From positions 132,871,920 to 132,935,919 of the forward strand of contig OY986438.1 of assembly GCA_963920525.1 (NCBI GenBank): a stretch of 64,000 nucleotides of DNA, written 5' to 3'. Made by a program: the position numbers and the translations under genes. How positions within the stretch are numbered: position 1 is the stretch's first letter; each line of letters opens with the position of its first letter. The notes under the pieces are model-generated. The model searched no databases and had not been told where the DNA came from. It saw only the letters and a program-made list of their open reading frames with translations. Below, piece by piece: positions 11,848-23,493 of the stretch. The stretch comes from Dichetophora obliterata. Taxonomy: Eukaryota > Arthropoda > Insecta > Diptera > Sciomyzidae.

Positions 11848-12403
11848 GAAAACACAAAAAAAAGCAAAAAACATGTTATCACAAAACTTGGCGTAACTGA
11901 TTCATTTTGTAACCGATTTTTATGATCTTACCTTTTTAAGAAATCTACTTTAATATGATTGTCAATAAAATTTAAAAAAGCAGAATTTTCTGCCTAACGG
12001 TTAGATGAACGGCGAGATGAAAATGAAAATTTTTTAATTTTTTTTTTTTTTTTACTTTATCGACCGTAACTGAGCCATTTTTGAATTGATTGCCAAAATG
12101 TTTTTTTTATTAAAAGGTACAAATCAGATCTGTAAAATAAAAGCAAAATTTTGAAAATCGGTTAATGCAGAGTAAACTTATTATTTTTTGAACTTGTAAT
12201 TTTGGGAATATCGTTATATCACTACATTTGTTATAAAAAAACTTACTTAACGGAGTGACTGAGAAAAAGTATAAGTTTTTTCGTACTCTATGGACTCCAG
12301 CAAAACAGAATTGCTGCATGAGAACCCCTGCATATTTTGTGTGTAGCACTGTGTTATCTGATTCGTAATCAACGCTAAATTAGTACATGTTGACCTTCCT
12401 GGT

Positions 12404-12536
12404 AGTTTTTCTGCGAATGATATTATGGTAAGGTGGCTGGATTTGGCGCGAACAGCATTTCCCATAAAGGGGTAGAACAGCCCAATTTTTCACCCAATAT
12501 ATCCCATCTAAGCCAACGAAATATGGCATAAAAATT
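12404..12536. other. Templated filler at the LINE 5' junction
   Basis: 12404-12450 is an inverted copy (one mismatch) of 12552-12598. 12450-12530 is a direct copy (one mismatch) of 13061-13141. Both templates lie in the piggyBac target just downstream. A few extra bases then lead to the CATAT duplication at 12537-12541. Confidence 0.85.
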
Positions 12537-12541
12537 CATAT

Positions 12542-14095
12542 GGAATACAAACGCACCAAATCCAGCCACCTTACCATAATATCATTCGCAGAAAAACTGG
12601 TTCACCTAAGTCGTCTTGCCTATTGCCTGAATTTGAATTGTTTCGTTTGTTGTTTTCTGAAGAAATATGCGATATAGTTGTTGGTGAAACTAACTGAAAA
12701 GCTTTGATTGTGTACACTACTATTAATTCCAAAAACTCGACTAAGCCGCCTCAACTTTGGACAACATTGACTCTCCAAGAGTTATATGCATACATTAGTG
12801 TACTTATAACAGCAGATGTACATCATTCAAAAAATGAATACGTTGCCGAATTGTGAAAGTAATCAACTTTACCAATTTTCCGAGCAACAATGGGAATCAC
12901 CAGATTTTTGCAATATAACCGGTTTTTGAGATTCGACAACAATACAACTTGCGCAATCAGGATGAAGGATGACAAGGCAGCGCCCATACGTGATTTGTGG
13001 GAAATGATGAATGCCAACCTGCAAAACAACTACAAACTAAACGGTTGCATCACTATTGACGAACAGCATTTCCCATAAAGGGGTAGAACAGCCCAATTTT
13101 TCACCCAATATATCCCATCTAAGCCATCGAAATATGGCATACAAATTTGGTGGGCTTGCGACTAAAAAACGTCATACCCATTGAAAGGAGAAATTTACAA
13201 CGGTAAACCAGCTAATGGTTCACGTTGAACGCAAGTAGGTTCCAAAGTGGTAAAACTGTTGGTGAAGAGCTTCAAACGTTCAGGTCAAAATATTACAATG
13301 GACAATTTCTTTACATCTGAGGACCTAGCGGACTATTTGTTATCAAAAAATCTTACGTTAGTTGGCACATTACTTATGAAAAAGCCGAGCATCCCAAAAG
13401 AAATGCTTAAAAGTAAGACTCGCCCCATTAATTCCTCTATATTTTGATTCTCTGGCGAAAAACTATTGTTTCCTACGTGCCCAAAAAGGACAAAGCAGTA
13501 GTGTTGTTTTCAACTATGCACCACGATAAATCGGTATCAGGAGACAACCAGATGCCAGAAATCATTAGGTACTATAATTGCACAAAAGGGGAGGGGTAGA
13601 TGTAATATACAAAATGTTGACTCATTTTACCTTAAACGCAGTACCAAATGGTGACCAGTTGCATTATTTTTCAATATCTTAGATGTTTGCGGATTGGCAT
13701 CATATATCATTCACAGTCAGCATCACTCTGATACTGCACAAAAAACCGATAGTCACCGAAAATTTTTACAAGAGCTGGGAAGGCAATTATGTATACAATA
13801 GGCAATTATGTATAGTATTCATAATAGATCGGAGAATGCTTAAGTTTACCGAAATTTTAACACCAAAAACGGCATCAAAGCTATGATTGATGACAACTCG
13901 GCTTAAAAAGGCAGCAGCAGAAAGGGGTCCAGATGGCCGACTAAGTATCCAGGGTTCTATTATATTTGCTCCCGACAACGTAAACCTCATCGCAAAACAC
14001 GAAAATGCTGCAACTACTGCGAAAAATCAATTTGTCAGGAACACGAAAATTTAGTCAATATGTGTGATTCATGTTCTCAAAATATTAAATTATAA
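12542..14095 (+). pseudogene. piggyBac transposase, core and C-terminal Cys-rich domain
   Basis: Recognisable piggyBac segments in order: NIIRRKTGSP (about 12575), LQELYAYISVLI (about 12775), RFLQYNRFLRFDNNTT (about 12905), ITIDEQHFP (first catalytic Asp, about 13060), NITMDNFFTSEDLADYLL (second Asp, about 13295), EIIRYYNCTKG then GVD after a one-base shift (third Asp, about 13590), and a C-terminal Cys-rich finger (CCNYCEKSICQEHE) ending in TAA at 14093-14095. All three acidic residues survive, but several stops and frameshifts (after EYVAEL near 12855, at 13446, near 13595) make it a pseudogene. Normal family length is about 550-600 residues. Confidence 0.8.
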
Positions 14096-14357
14096 ACTTA
14101 CTTGAATGACTCATAAATAAAATTAGCTTTAATATCAATATATGTATATATTTAATGAGTTTTTTAAAATTTATTTATTCACATATAGTTTCTCTCATAC
14201 AGATTGTTAGAAGGTACCCGAGTACCTACTTATACACGAAAGTGGACAATTTTTCGTATACACTTAAGGGTTAAAGATAATGATTGGAAAAGAGTTATTG
14301 GAAAAAAAATTAAATAAATCTCAAATTGTATGCTACAAAAAAAAATTTGATTTATTA

Positions 14358-15142
14358 CACAGTACGACAGTGGTTGGTTCACATGAGAAATTTTAACAGA
14401 ATATGAAAATAGGCTTAAAATAAAAAATACGTGTTTCGGCGTTTTGCTGTAGCACGTCAGAATTTTGAGAAAATCAATTTTTAAGCTTCGAAGGACCGTG
14501 GAGGTTCACTTGTAATGTAATACTATCATAAAAAGTTCTTTAAAAACAGAATGGGTGAACTGATTTTAATGCTTGGGGCAGTGTTGAATAGGGAATTAAA
14601 TTTGGATTTTTTTTTTATAAAAAAAAATATTTTTTTTCTTCACTAGATGGCGCTTTTATTTTCATGTAAAGTTAAAAAATAACCAAAAATGCACGAAATT
14701 CATTAAAAATACAATGTTGTTAATTTGAAATCCAATAACTAAAGTAGAATGTGGTTTGCTAGCCGGAAACCGCTTGATTCTGCAATATTTTTAATGAATT
14801 TCGTACATTTTTGGTTATTTTTTAAATTCACATGAAAATTAAAGTGCCATCTAGAGGCGAAATTTTTTTTTAATAAAAAAAATTCAAATTTAATTCCCTT
14901 TTCAAAACTGGCTCAAGCATTAAAATCGGTTCATCCATTCTGTTTTTATAGACTTTTTTATAATAGTATTACATTACAAGTGAATCTCCACGGTCCTTCG
15001 AACCTTAAAAATCGATTTTCTCAAAACTCTGACGTGCTGCAGCAAAACGCCGAGACACGTATTTCTTTATTTTAAGCCTATTTTCATATTCTGTTAACAT
15101 TTCTCATGTGTACTCAAAAAAATTTGATTTTGTCGTACTGTG
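14358..15142. mobile_element. 785-bp fold-back element, TTA duplication
   Basis: Two arms of about 390 bp are inverted copies of each other around a short centre near 14745. Ends are CACAGTACGACA and its reverse complement, flanked by TTA (14355-14357 and 15143-15145). Each arm holds a conserved block (GACCGTGGAG.TTCACTTGTA) and an AT-rich homopolymer tract. No coding capacity. A three-base duplication suggests PIF/Harbinger, but the ends are not diagnostic. Confidence 0.75.
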
Positions 15143-15145
15143 TTA

Positions 15146-16329
15146 TCTATGCAAAATTCAGAGAAACATGCGCTCAACTTAAAATTTAGTGGTTTCAAAG
15201 GATTGATTTCATCTTCACACTAGAACAACATGGTTAAATGGATGAATCGGGTGGATTTGCTGATACACCTTTGGAAGAGTCAATTCATTGAGTTTCAAAT
15301 GACGTCCTAAAATAAGTTTTCCATGAGTTAGTTTTTCTGCTTAAAACAATAATGTGCATCAAAGTCATGAAATACTAATAAACCCTGTAACTCCTAAGGG
15401 TGCTAAAATAGACCCCCCTCCAATACGATTTTTTGCTCAACTCAATGTCACCTTTCACCTATTTAAATAGTTGAACTCTATCGCGGTACACCCTGTATAA
15501 TGCAAAAGAAATTGTTTCATAATAATTGTGGAGAGGGGGGGGGGGTATAGGTTAAATCAGCCTAAAAATTACCCATTTTACGAATTTTTTTGATGTGCTA
15601 CTGTTAGTGGAAGTAACTTGCATTGATGTTTTAAAAATTATATTGAAAAATGTCAAGATATATAAAAATGGCGGCCGTTTTCCGGAAGCCCCTCCAAAAA
15701 AGTGGTTTTGCGGTGAGCTGTACATCTCATCAGCACATTAACTGAAATAAAAAAATGAAAATGTTTTGATAAGCTAATAAGATTCCCGAGGTAACGCTGT
15801 CGAAATTTTTTTTTTTTTAATAGTTTTAGATTTTTTGCAGCACTCAGCACAACACACAAAAATCAAGTTTTAACCAAAAAAACGACATATTTCTTACTGT
15901 AAAATTAAAAATTAGCAAAGAAAAAATAAAAAATCTATACCGTTTCCTTATGAATTTAGTTGTGAACGAGTGTACCAAATTTCAAAATGATCAGTTCTGC
16001 CGTTTTGGCTAAAAAGTGTTCACCGACTTTGAAAACACAACTTATGGGAAAATAGCTTTAAAGTATTTTACACTCGAACACCCCAGTATGAAGGCTGGTC
16101 ACTTGAAACGCCGTATCTTCGTAAGTTTTTTCCGATTTACTTCAAATTTTGACACAACACAATTTTAAAAGTTTAACAACAGTTTTAAAACCATACCCAC
16201 CCCGCCCTTTCCTCCCCCTTTAAATTAGAGAAATATTCTACATCAAATTTTAACTTAACTGAAATTGTGTTTAATAAAGAATATTTGGAGATAACTATAC
16301 ATTTTGTAATAATATCGAAGTTCAGTTGG
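15146..16329. other. No gene seen; possible transposon end and G11 run
   Basis: An 11-G run lies at 15535-15545. GCGGTACACCCTGTATA (about 15483-15499) resembles a Tc1/mariner terminus read from the minus strand, but no partner end was found. No coding region recognised. Confidence 0.4.
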
Positions 16330-16856
16330 TTAAAAATAAGTTAAAATAGCTAAAACCCGACTGTTAAAAAACACGCTCTAAAAAGTATGTTCTCATCTGA
16401 AATTTTTATGTATAAACTATTCAATGTTTTTTGTTTATTAAATAAAAACTTACACATAATTTATTTTATTGTATTTCATACATATTTATAGTGATATTCC
16501 GAAGATATCCGCAGTCGTATGCCACCTCATATACCATATGTGGTTATATGACGCCTTCTAGATATGTCGTGTCCTCTTGAAGCACTTTGCCCTAAAGCTT
16601 ATGATCACTTACCACTGTTACAATATATTGTTTTGTTAGGATAGGTGGCATACGACCACGGATATCTTCTGAATATCACTATGAATATGTATAAAATACA
16701 ATAAAATAAAGTATATGTAAGTTCTTTATTTAATAAACAAAAAAGATTGAATAGTTCATACATAAAAATTTCTGGTTAGAACATTTTCTTGTTTCATATT
16801 TTTTAGAACGTGATTTTTCGTAGTAAGGTTTTAGTTTTTTAACTTATTTTTTTATA
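16330..16856. mobile_element. Fold-back element, arms about 200 bp
   Basis: The left arm (about 16330-16530) and right arm (about 16643-16856) are diverged inverted copies; the conserved inner edge is GATATCC.C.GTCGTATGCCACC. The spacer is about 112 bp. No coding capacity and no clear target duplication. Confidence 0.65.
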
Positions 16857-17178
16857 GAGTGTATGTGAAAATGGTAAATCTCTTAACTTGACATAACGAG
16901 TCAAATTGACAAGTATCTCAAATATTCTGAGTTTGTAATTTGCTAAAAAATTAAAAACCTTGCCTACCTTCCATACAAAGTTAATATTTCACAATAATTA
17001 AATAATTTGAACTCTTGCACATAAACTTTGAACTCAAAAACTCAGTCTAAGGTTAAAATTCAGCAAAATTGAATAAAAGTTTCACCGAAATTCCAAACAA
17101 GATTACATCATCAATAAGCAAAACCGATTTAAATTCTACAAAATATAATGTCTTGATTTTACATTTTACTTGAAGAAA

Positions 17179-18406
17179 CCCTGCAGGACTTTCACCCAAC
17201 GTTAAGGTGATTACAAACTACTTTCAAAACAAACCACCAGTGGTTGAATAGTCAACTATTTTCTTCGAAAATAACTAGTGATTTTCTCTATGAAATGGCC
17301 GCAAAATCACCAGTACGTGCTACCTACGATATGACAGATTGACTAGTTTATATACGGTCCTTTTGAAACCAACTAATAGTCAGTCTATAGAAAATTAGCT
17401 TATATCTGACTACTTTCATTCTACTTACTAGCGAGGAGTAAGACGACTACATTTTAAATGGTTTTATATAAACTAGCTTCTAGTGTAAATATAAAATATT
17501 TAGACATACTAAAAAATATTTTAAAGTCGACTCAAAATTTAGTGTGACCTTTTTAAAAAAAAAAAAAATTACGAAAACAATATGAGAAAAGTTGCTACTA
17601 CATTTCAAGTCAACATTAAAATATTTTTTGGTTAATCTGATTGATTTTTATCTGGCTATATGAAGCCAGTTGGAAATTTTTAATAAGCAAAGCAAATAAT
17701 TTTATTACATTTAATGCTAAAACATGGGTTTTTCAGTCTTCAATAACGTAGTCAATTTATAAAAGTGATAAATTCCATTACCAAACCATTCTCAACCCAA
17801 CAAAGCAAACAAATTCAACAAATGTACTAAAACCTTTCTAACGATATAAAATGAAGGTGTGCTCTTCAAGTGTCCAGAAATTAGTGAATTGCTAATGGAT
17901 TTTCATTACAAATTCGACTTTTTGAATTGATATCCTAATTATAGAAATTGTATTTTAGTTAACTGAGCTCCGCGTTGTCTCAAAATAAACCCTATTTTGG
18001 CCATAAAAATAAAAATAAAAATCAATCAACTAAAAAATGTTGAGCCTAATCGGAGATGGTAAATTCAACAGATATGACACTTCAATGTGAAATAGGCGCT
18101 ATACAAATATTTCCAAATAATTTTTTTCAATTTTTTTTGTATAAGAACGAATTCTACGTCAACATTTCCGATACTATCGAAACTGTGTCGTTTTCTTAAA
18201 GCAAGCCACAACCCTGGCCACGGAGAAACAAATTGATGCAACGCTGAAACTTTTGTTTTGCTCGTTACTACAACCATGAAATTCTGGTTCGTGGCCGCTC
18301 AACTCACTACTTTTCGATGACTTTTCAACTAAATGAAAGTTGCTCTGTGAATAACTACCTTAAAGTTACTTAACTTTTCGGACTAGTTACGTTTAGTCCT
18401 GCAGGG
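17179..18406. mobile_element. 1.23-kb element with CCCTGCAGGACT ends
   Basis: A 12-bp inverted repeat, CCCTGCAGGACT, occurs at 17179-17190 and in reverse complement at 18395-18406. Similarity inside the termini is weak, and no identical target duplication was found. It includes a short stretch (about 18045-18115) whose translation resembles another fragment at 23494-23703. Confidence 0.45.
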
Positions 18407-20517
18407 AAGCTTATGTGAATCACAAAATCACCGATTAAGGTACGTCATTAAAACATTAAATCATTCATAACTGCGCAAATACTAAAATATTGCTGTGGGG
18501 TATTTTAACTTAGGCCCAGTCGAAAGCCTTTGTCGCTAGTAGGTATTCTTTATCCTTTAGTTGTTATCGCTTATAACTGTATCTAGCTAATCATGTTAAA
18601 TAAATATTTCCTTACTGCCGTAGATAGTTTTTGTTATGCACATAGTATAAATAAAAACTAATGACATATATTTTGATTTTTATTGAAATGACAATTTTGG
18701 TAGCAAAATTATGTTTTTAAAATAAAAGTTTTTATATCTGGCAACTTTGTTGGGAGCACGGAGATAAGCTATTTTGGGCTTTTGGACTAAGCTCAAAATT
18801 GCTCAATATTTTGTTCAGTTTAATAAAATAAAATTCCCGCAACGGTACCAAAGAATTTACATAATTTAAAAACTTATTAAGCGTACATCCTGGCACCATT
18901 TGTTCTGGCTCTATTCTCTTTCTGTCTCTTTTTTCAACTGAGGGACGAATCCTTTATGCTTTCAAATAAAAAGGTAACTGTATTTACAAACATAATTTAA
19001 GTCAGAGCTAAATATAAAATTGTTTGCTTTTCCTTGCTGATTTTTTGTCGCAATTCGTTAAATTTTATTAAACACCGTGTCCGCGGGCAACTGGTCGAAG
19101 AAAGTCTTGTTCTTCATTAAGTTTGTGTTTCCGTTTCCCTGCACAACAACCAGCTGTAAAAGTAAATCAAAACCAAGAAAAAAATTTCAAAAGAAAGGAA
19201 GAAGAAAAAAAATGAAAGGTCGGAAAATAATTAGAATTTCAAAGTAAGAACAAGAAATAAGTGACCTGAATGCAGCTAATCCTGCCAACAAAGGCAGATG
19301 ATATAAATATAAAAACCTTAAAATAGCACAACTCAGAGCAAAAACCCTTGATTTAAAAATGAAAGTCCTATGAATACAAACAACAGCAAAAAGAACAAAA
19401 TTAAAAACAAAAAATATGAAGCATTAAAAACCAGGACATTCTTAATTAATCCCCACTGTTCAACATAAGGACACCAAAATAAGCAAGCCAAAAAAAAAAC
19501 CAGATTAGAGGACATGCACGGGTAGGCTAAGCTGAGCAACTGCAGCCTGGTAATTAATAATTGTAATTTAGCAGCTTAAGGTGATGCCAAAGGCTATTTA
19601 GGACAAAACGCAAAAATAAAAACAAAAACAAAAACTGAAATAAAAGAACCACCACACTAATGAAGCTTTCTTTGCTATAAGGAAAGGAAGGTCAAATCAT
19701 AAACTCAGAAATGTTCCTTTTATAACTACACACACGCACAGAATTAATGCGTTCTTGTATGCATGGTCAAAAAGGTACCGCCCACGCTGCAGGCGGCGCA
19801 GAAAACAAAAAATATATGAGCATAAATAAAATTTAGTAAAAAGTTATGAATTTACGTGATGAAGTATCACACCCTCTGCTATGGCTATTTTGTTTGATAA
19901 ATAATGAAAAAGAAAAATTATGATTAAAGCTTTTAAGTAAACCCAATCTCTATATCTAAAATTCGCTAAAAAGCCAATTTTGCGAAAATCAGCAGTTGTG
20001 CAGTTAAAATCACAATTTTGATGTTGTTAAAATAAACTAAATTAAACAAAACACGACATTTTCTCCATATCCAAGAGATAATAGAAAAATTACTAAATCA
20101 TTTTATTTCTTTTAATTTTAAAAATTTTATTTCTTGATAAGTTAAAAAAACTGCTGCAAAGCAGGCTTTAAAATTTGTTGCTTTATTATTTTATCATTAA
20201 AAACTCGGTAGTTGATTCTCAGTTCAGGTTTGAAGTGTTTAAAGTGTTTGTGTTTGTGTGTATAAAAATCTAACCCTAAAAAATCAGTTTTGAAATCGGC
20301 TAGAGGAAACGCCCACCTCCTACACTGCCCACATGATAAGGGTTTAGTCTTGAGTTGCAGGAACAAAAATTAATACATATGTGTACCTAGGCTTGTTAAT
20401 TTTTAAATCAACGCGGCTCAGTGAAAATCATAAAAATCATAATTTAAGAATTTTTAGAATGGTAAACTTGATTACTTCGGATTTTTTAAAATAGATAAAT
20501 TGACATCAAAACAAAAA
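18407..20517. other. No gene seen
   Basis: AT-rich, partly A-rich sequence with no recognisable coding region, RNA or repeat boundary. It resembles ordinary fly intergenic or intronic DNA. Confidence 0.45.
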
Positions 20518-20985
20518 TCTAATATATAAAAATCTCGTGTCACGGTGTTTGTTACAGCACTCCTCCGAAACGGCTCGACGGTTTTTATGAAATTTTGTAT
20601 GTATATTTGGAAGGTATGTGAATAGATTTTAAAGTATATTTCACTCTCCTACACCCAATGGGCGCGTCACCTCCCATACAACCCAAATCTGCGATATCGA
20701 ATAGCTTTGGAGTTGAAGGCCGCACTGCCTCGGAATTCGGTATTCGACCACAATTTACACGTGGCGTTTCACTGATAACACTTTATGGGAGTTAGACAAA
20801 GGGGCGTGACACATCCCATAAAACCCAAATTTGCGATATCGAATAGCTTTTGAGTTATAGGCCGATGATCCTCGGAAATCAGTATTCGACCACAATTTTC
20901 ATATACAGTTTTACTGATAGCATTTTATTCGCATTTGGAAACGGATTTTGCACAATCGAAATCACCCTGTTCTTTTTTATCTCTC
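20518..20985 (+). mobile_element. Helitron/HINE fragment (5' end)
   Basis: It starts with TCTAATATATAAAAATCTCG after an A, as Helitrons do. It contains two diverged direct units (about 20657-20790 and 20812-20935) sharing CCCAAAT.TGCGATATCGAA and TCGACCACAATTT. A segment GACAAAGGGGCGTG.CAC.CCCATA matches the complete Helitron at 56585-57691. I saw no CTAG 3' terminus, so the copy is probably truncated. Confidence 0.6.
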
Positions 20986-21259
20986 TATATTGAAAGTCTT
21001 TTTTTTAGTTCGTTTTGAATGTGATGTTAAAAGACTATGTTTAATAGGCTGTTAAATTTTCATACAATATTCAGAGTAGCAATAATTTTATTTCTACGCT
21101 ATGGCTTTTTACTATAAAAGGAATATTTGAATCACATCACACATTTTACTAGCAGCTAACTAAATTATTTAAATAGATAAAAAATAAACTGGCCATTTCA
21201 GCCCTCGGATGAACTTTGACCTAGGTTCTATTGATCAATTGTGTTGTGCGTGTTACTAA

Positions 21260-21508
21260 TTTTTGATCAAAAATGATCGAGAACTGGACCTACGTGTCTT
21301 ATGCCAACTCCAAATGGTTGATGTTCTCAAGAAGCTTTACATTTCTATTTTTTCTCTCTGAGGTTTGCCATTGTCTGCAGAGAGGTGACGACCGAACAGA
21401 AAAATTAATGCAATTGAAAAACTTTCTGTCTGAGCTGGAATTAAACCCGGGCTACCGCAGTTCATTAGCTTAGGGGCCACGCACTCTACCCTCTAGGCTA
21501 CGGCCGCC
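21260..21508 (-). repeat. tRNA-derived SINE (tephritid-like)
   Basis: On the minus strand the head has pol III boxes: an A-box-like TAGCCTAGAGGGTAGAGTG (21500-21482) and a B-box-like GGGTTTAATTCC (21448-21437). Downstream blocks CAATGGCAAACCTC and GGAGTTGGCATAAG..GTAGGTCC recall a SINE common in tephritid genomes (from memory). The copy is diverged. Confidence 0.65.
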
Positions 21509-22055
21509 ACTTTATTTGACTAAGAAGTTTATTTTCTTTTTAAATTTTTTAAAAGTTTTTTGGACACCGCCACTGCATACCGCTTTTGTTTTTCTTTTAT
21601 TTCATTCTCAAATGCACCAAAGTCAAACGTTATTAGGTCACAGTGAATATGAGCGAATTGTTTTAAGACTATTGAGTTTAATGGAATATTGAAGGAGGAG
21701 CTAGGAAAGTAGGGAAAATAAAAATAGGGTTATTTTAAGACATAAGTATGGAACTTTAGGAAATTAAGATCAGAATGATACTAGCTTCAAACTAGCTGTG
21801 TTTTCTTTTTCAAACTAGCTGTTTAAGAGCAGCAGTAATGCCACAATTTACAGTTTGCTGAAGTTGGCATTAGGGAAAAATAATAATATAATATACTACA
21901 AAATCCTTTTTGCATATTACGAATATCCTCGTAACAACAATAGCGCTAGAGATAAATTTAGTAGTTTGTTTTGCTTAACTTATTTACGTTTATATTTTTA
22001 TGTCTATAATAAATGAAATCGTATTTAATATTTTTAAATATTTTTTTCTTCTTTC

Positions 22056-22193
22056 AATACATAAAAGGCAAGCACGCTGCTCCGTGTCTAATATCTCTCG
22101 AACAGCCTGAAAGTTGCACATTTTAATACATAAAAGGCAAGCATGCTGCTCCGCACACAGTATTTCTCAAATTGTAATTACTTTTTGACACTA
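22056..22193. repeat. Two-copy tandem repeat, period 69 bp
   Basis: AATACATAAAAGGCAAGCA.G with CTGCTCCG following starts at 22056 and again at 22125. Confidence 0.6.
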
Positions 22194-22433
22194 AAGTAAT
22201 TTTACAAGATACAGTATGCACAGAAAATATATTTGATAGTTATCAGTGACAGTATTGGGTTTTTACAATAGTACATTTTTGATCTAATTGCCTCTATTTT
22301 TCATCCTTTTATAAAAAAGTTATGAAGAATTTAATGAAATTCTTTTGAGTCGATTTGAGTCGATTGTACCAAAATATATAATTGTATCAGCCGCGAAATG
22401 ATACCGAGTTGCTACGTATATGAAGGTTTCAAG

Positions 22434-22677
22434 GCCAGTTTGTAAACTTGTGTATGAATATGATTGTTACCAAACTCGACTTTTTGGAATTTAACACTTG
22501 AAATATTGTTTCAAACTGCTTTAATACATAAATTTTAAGTACATTTGTAGTTAAGTGTATTTTAAGTGGTACATTTGTATTCTGCAAAAATCAAGTGTAG
22601 GTATAAAAAATCAAGCTTTAGAAAGAGAAAAAAGTGATTTCGGCAAAAGTTTTCAAAAAGGAAGTGTGCGGAGGACC
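22434..22677 (+). repeat. Interspersed repeat X, copy 1
   Basis: This block matches the reverse complement of 46649-46875 along its whole length: GCCAGTTTGTAAA at one end, GTGCGGAGGACC at the other, and several shared blocks between. Non-coding, class unknown. Confidence 0.6.
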
Positions 22678-23493
22678 TATAATAGAACAGGCTTTTATAC
22701 TAGTTTTGAAATAAATGTTAAACTTTTCTGAAATATAAGAAATCAGAACTTCTTTACTAAATCTTTCAATGGCTAGCCTAAACTAAGAACAATATAATTG
22801 TTTTGTGGTAATATTTCTTTCACTTAGTTCCTAAAAAAAAAACATAAATTTGATTTTTGTCCGATTGATTTTTTCTTATAAAATAGGCCAACAAAAATTT
22901 TTTTGCTTTTCTTCGGCACAAAATCGATAATCCAATCGACTTTAATGTCAAATATCTCTCTAAATTTATTTTTTTCATGTTGATTCATCTTTTTTTCATA
23001 GAACCAAATGTATTGATTTAAAAAAAAGCGTTGCAAAATTATAATAAAAATTTCTTTCTGACGTGTCCAATATACTGGGCAAATCCACTGAAAGGGTTAA
23101 GCAAAATTATTATAGCTAGTTATAATTTAAATATTTAAAAATTTAGCAAATATTTTTAATTATTATTAAAAAAGCAAATATTTAAAATCATTACATACAG
23201 CGATTTCAAAATAAGGCTTTATCTTCTGATTAAAGTGGAATTTGTTTCTTTATTTTGTACATCACAACTATTTTGTAACCCTTTCCTGCATTAGAAATGA
23301 TGATTTGTCTTAGTGTCTTCTAAACGTCCTATAAACTTTTAAGTGTTTTTGAATATTTCAAGTATGAACAACGATTACGTTTGGATTTAGAAAAGTAATA
23401 TCGTATTCTTTTTGCCAAAACGCTGCTTTTAATACAGCTTAATGCCATTATTTGAAAATTTGTGCATTTTGGGAAATCTCGGGATCACAAATT

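Larger units (their letters stand above)
10196..12332. mobile_element. DNA transposon with ~490-bp inverted termini
   Basis: The left arm (about 10196-10690) and right arm (about 11843-12332) are near-perfect reverse complements; even the spurious reading frame in them is mirrored. Ends read TACAGGGGTTCTCATGCAGC at the left and TGCAGGGG.. reversed at the right, with a plausible TA duplication. The element splits the LINE RT between GRSTCTNLALIT and the FSKAFD motif. Between the arms lie a deleted mariner copy (about 10928-11570) and a coding remnant that probably belongs to this element (11572-11847). Superfamily unresolved. Confidence 0.75.
8606..12403 (-). pseudogene. LINE reverse transcriptase, in three pieces
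   Basis: Minus-strand order: 12403-12335 with GRSTCTNLALIT (RT fingers motif); 10195-9859 with DVIYTDFSKAFDKADH (catalytic Asp motif A) and SGIPQGT..LLFLVFNNDLP (motif B); 9405-8612 with FADDVKLYL (motif C, catalytic Asp pair intact), NLNKCSVVSF-like and KDLGVLFDSKLKF motifs and the thumb region, ending at a stop near 8606. The pieces are separated by DNA transposons, and small frameshifts break the remainder. Motif C begins directly at the MITE edge: across the excised MITE, CL joins MFADDV in frame. Confidence 0.75.
8436..12536 (-). mobile_element. 5'-truncated LINE (Jockey/I-like) inserted in piggyBac
   Basis: Minus-strand non-LTR retrotransposon ending in an (AAAT)n tail (plus-strand TTTA repeat, 8436-8457), flanked by CATAT duplications. 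Just before the tail lies a GGGC/GCCC hairpin (about 8469-8479). Coding remains are reverse transcriptase only; the 5' part is missing and the junction at 12404 is followed by templated filler (12404-12536). Two other elements are inserted inside it (9409-9855 and 10196-12332). The clade is not certain. Confidence 0.75.
8148..14274 (+). mobile_element. piggyBac element 1, split by a nested LINE
   Basis: A piggyBac transposase lies in two blocks, 8148-8435 and 12542-14095, separated by a 4.1-kb LINE insertion with a CATAT target duplication (8431-8435 and 12537-12541). The right end shows GGG followed by TTAA (14268-14274), as expected for a piggyBac terminus with its TTAA target. I did not find the matching TTAACCC left end upstream of 8148, so that end may be lost. 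Confidence 0.8.

Noticed and set aside
10209..12349. Two near-identical ~70-residue proteins on opposite strands
   Set aside because: They are the same non-coding terminal inverted arm translated twice; no protein family.
12346..12352. CACTGTG heptamers at about 10165, 12346 and 28836 as RSS-like ends
   Set aside because: They lie inside LINE or hAT coding relics, have no nonamer at a suitable distance and no 5-bp duplication.
14358..15142. CACAGTAC ends of the fold-back element as Transib
   Set aside because: The heptamer does not match CACAGTG and the duplication is TTA, not a 5-bp GC-rich one.
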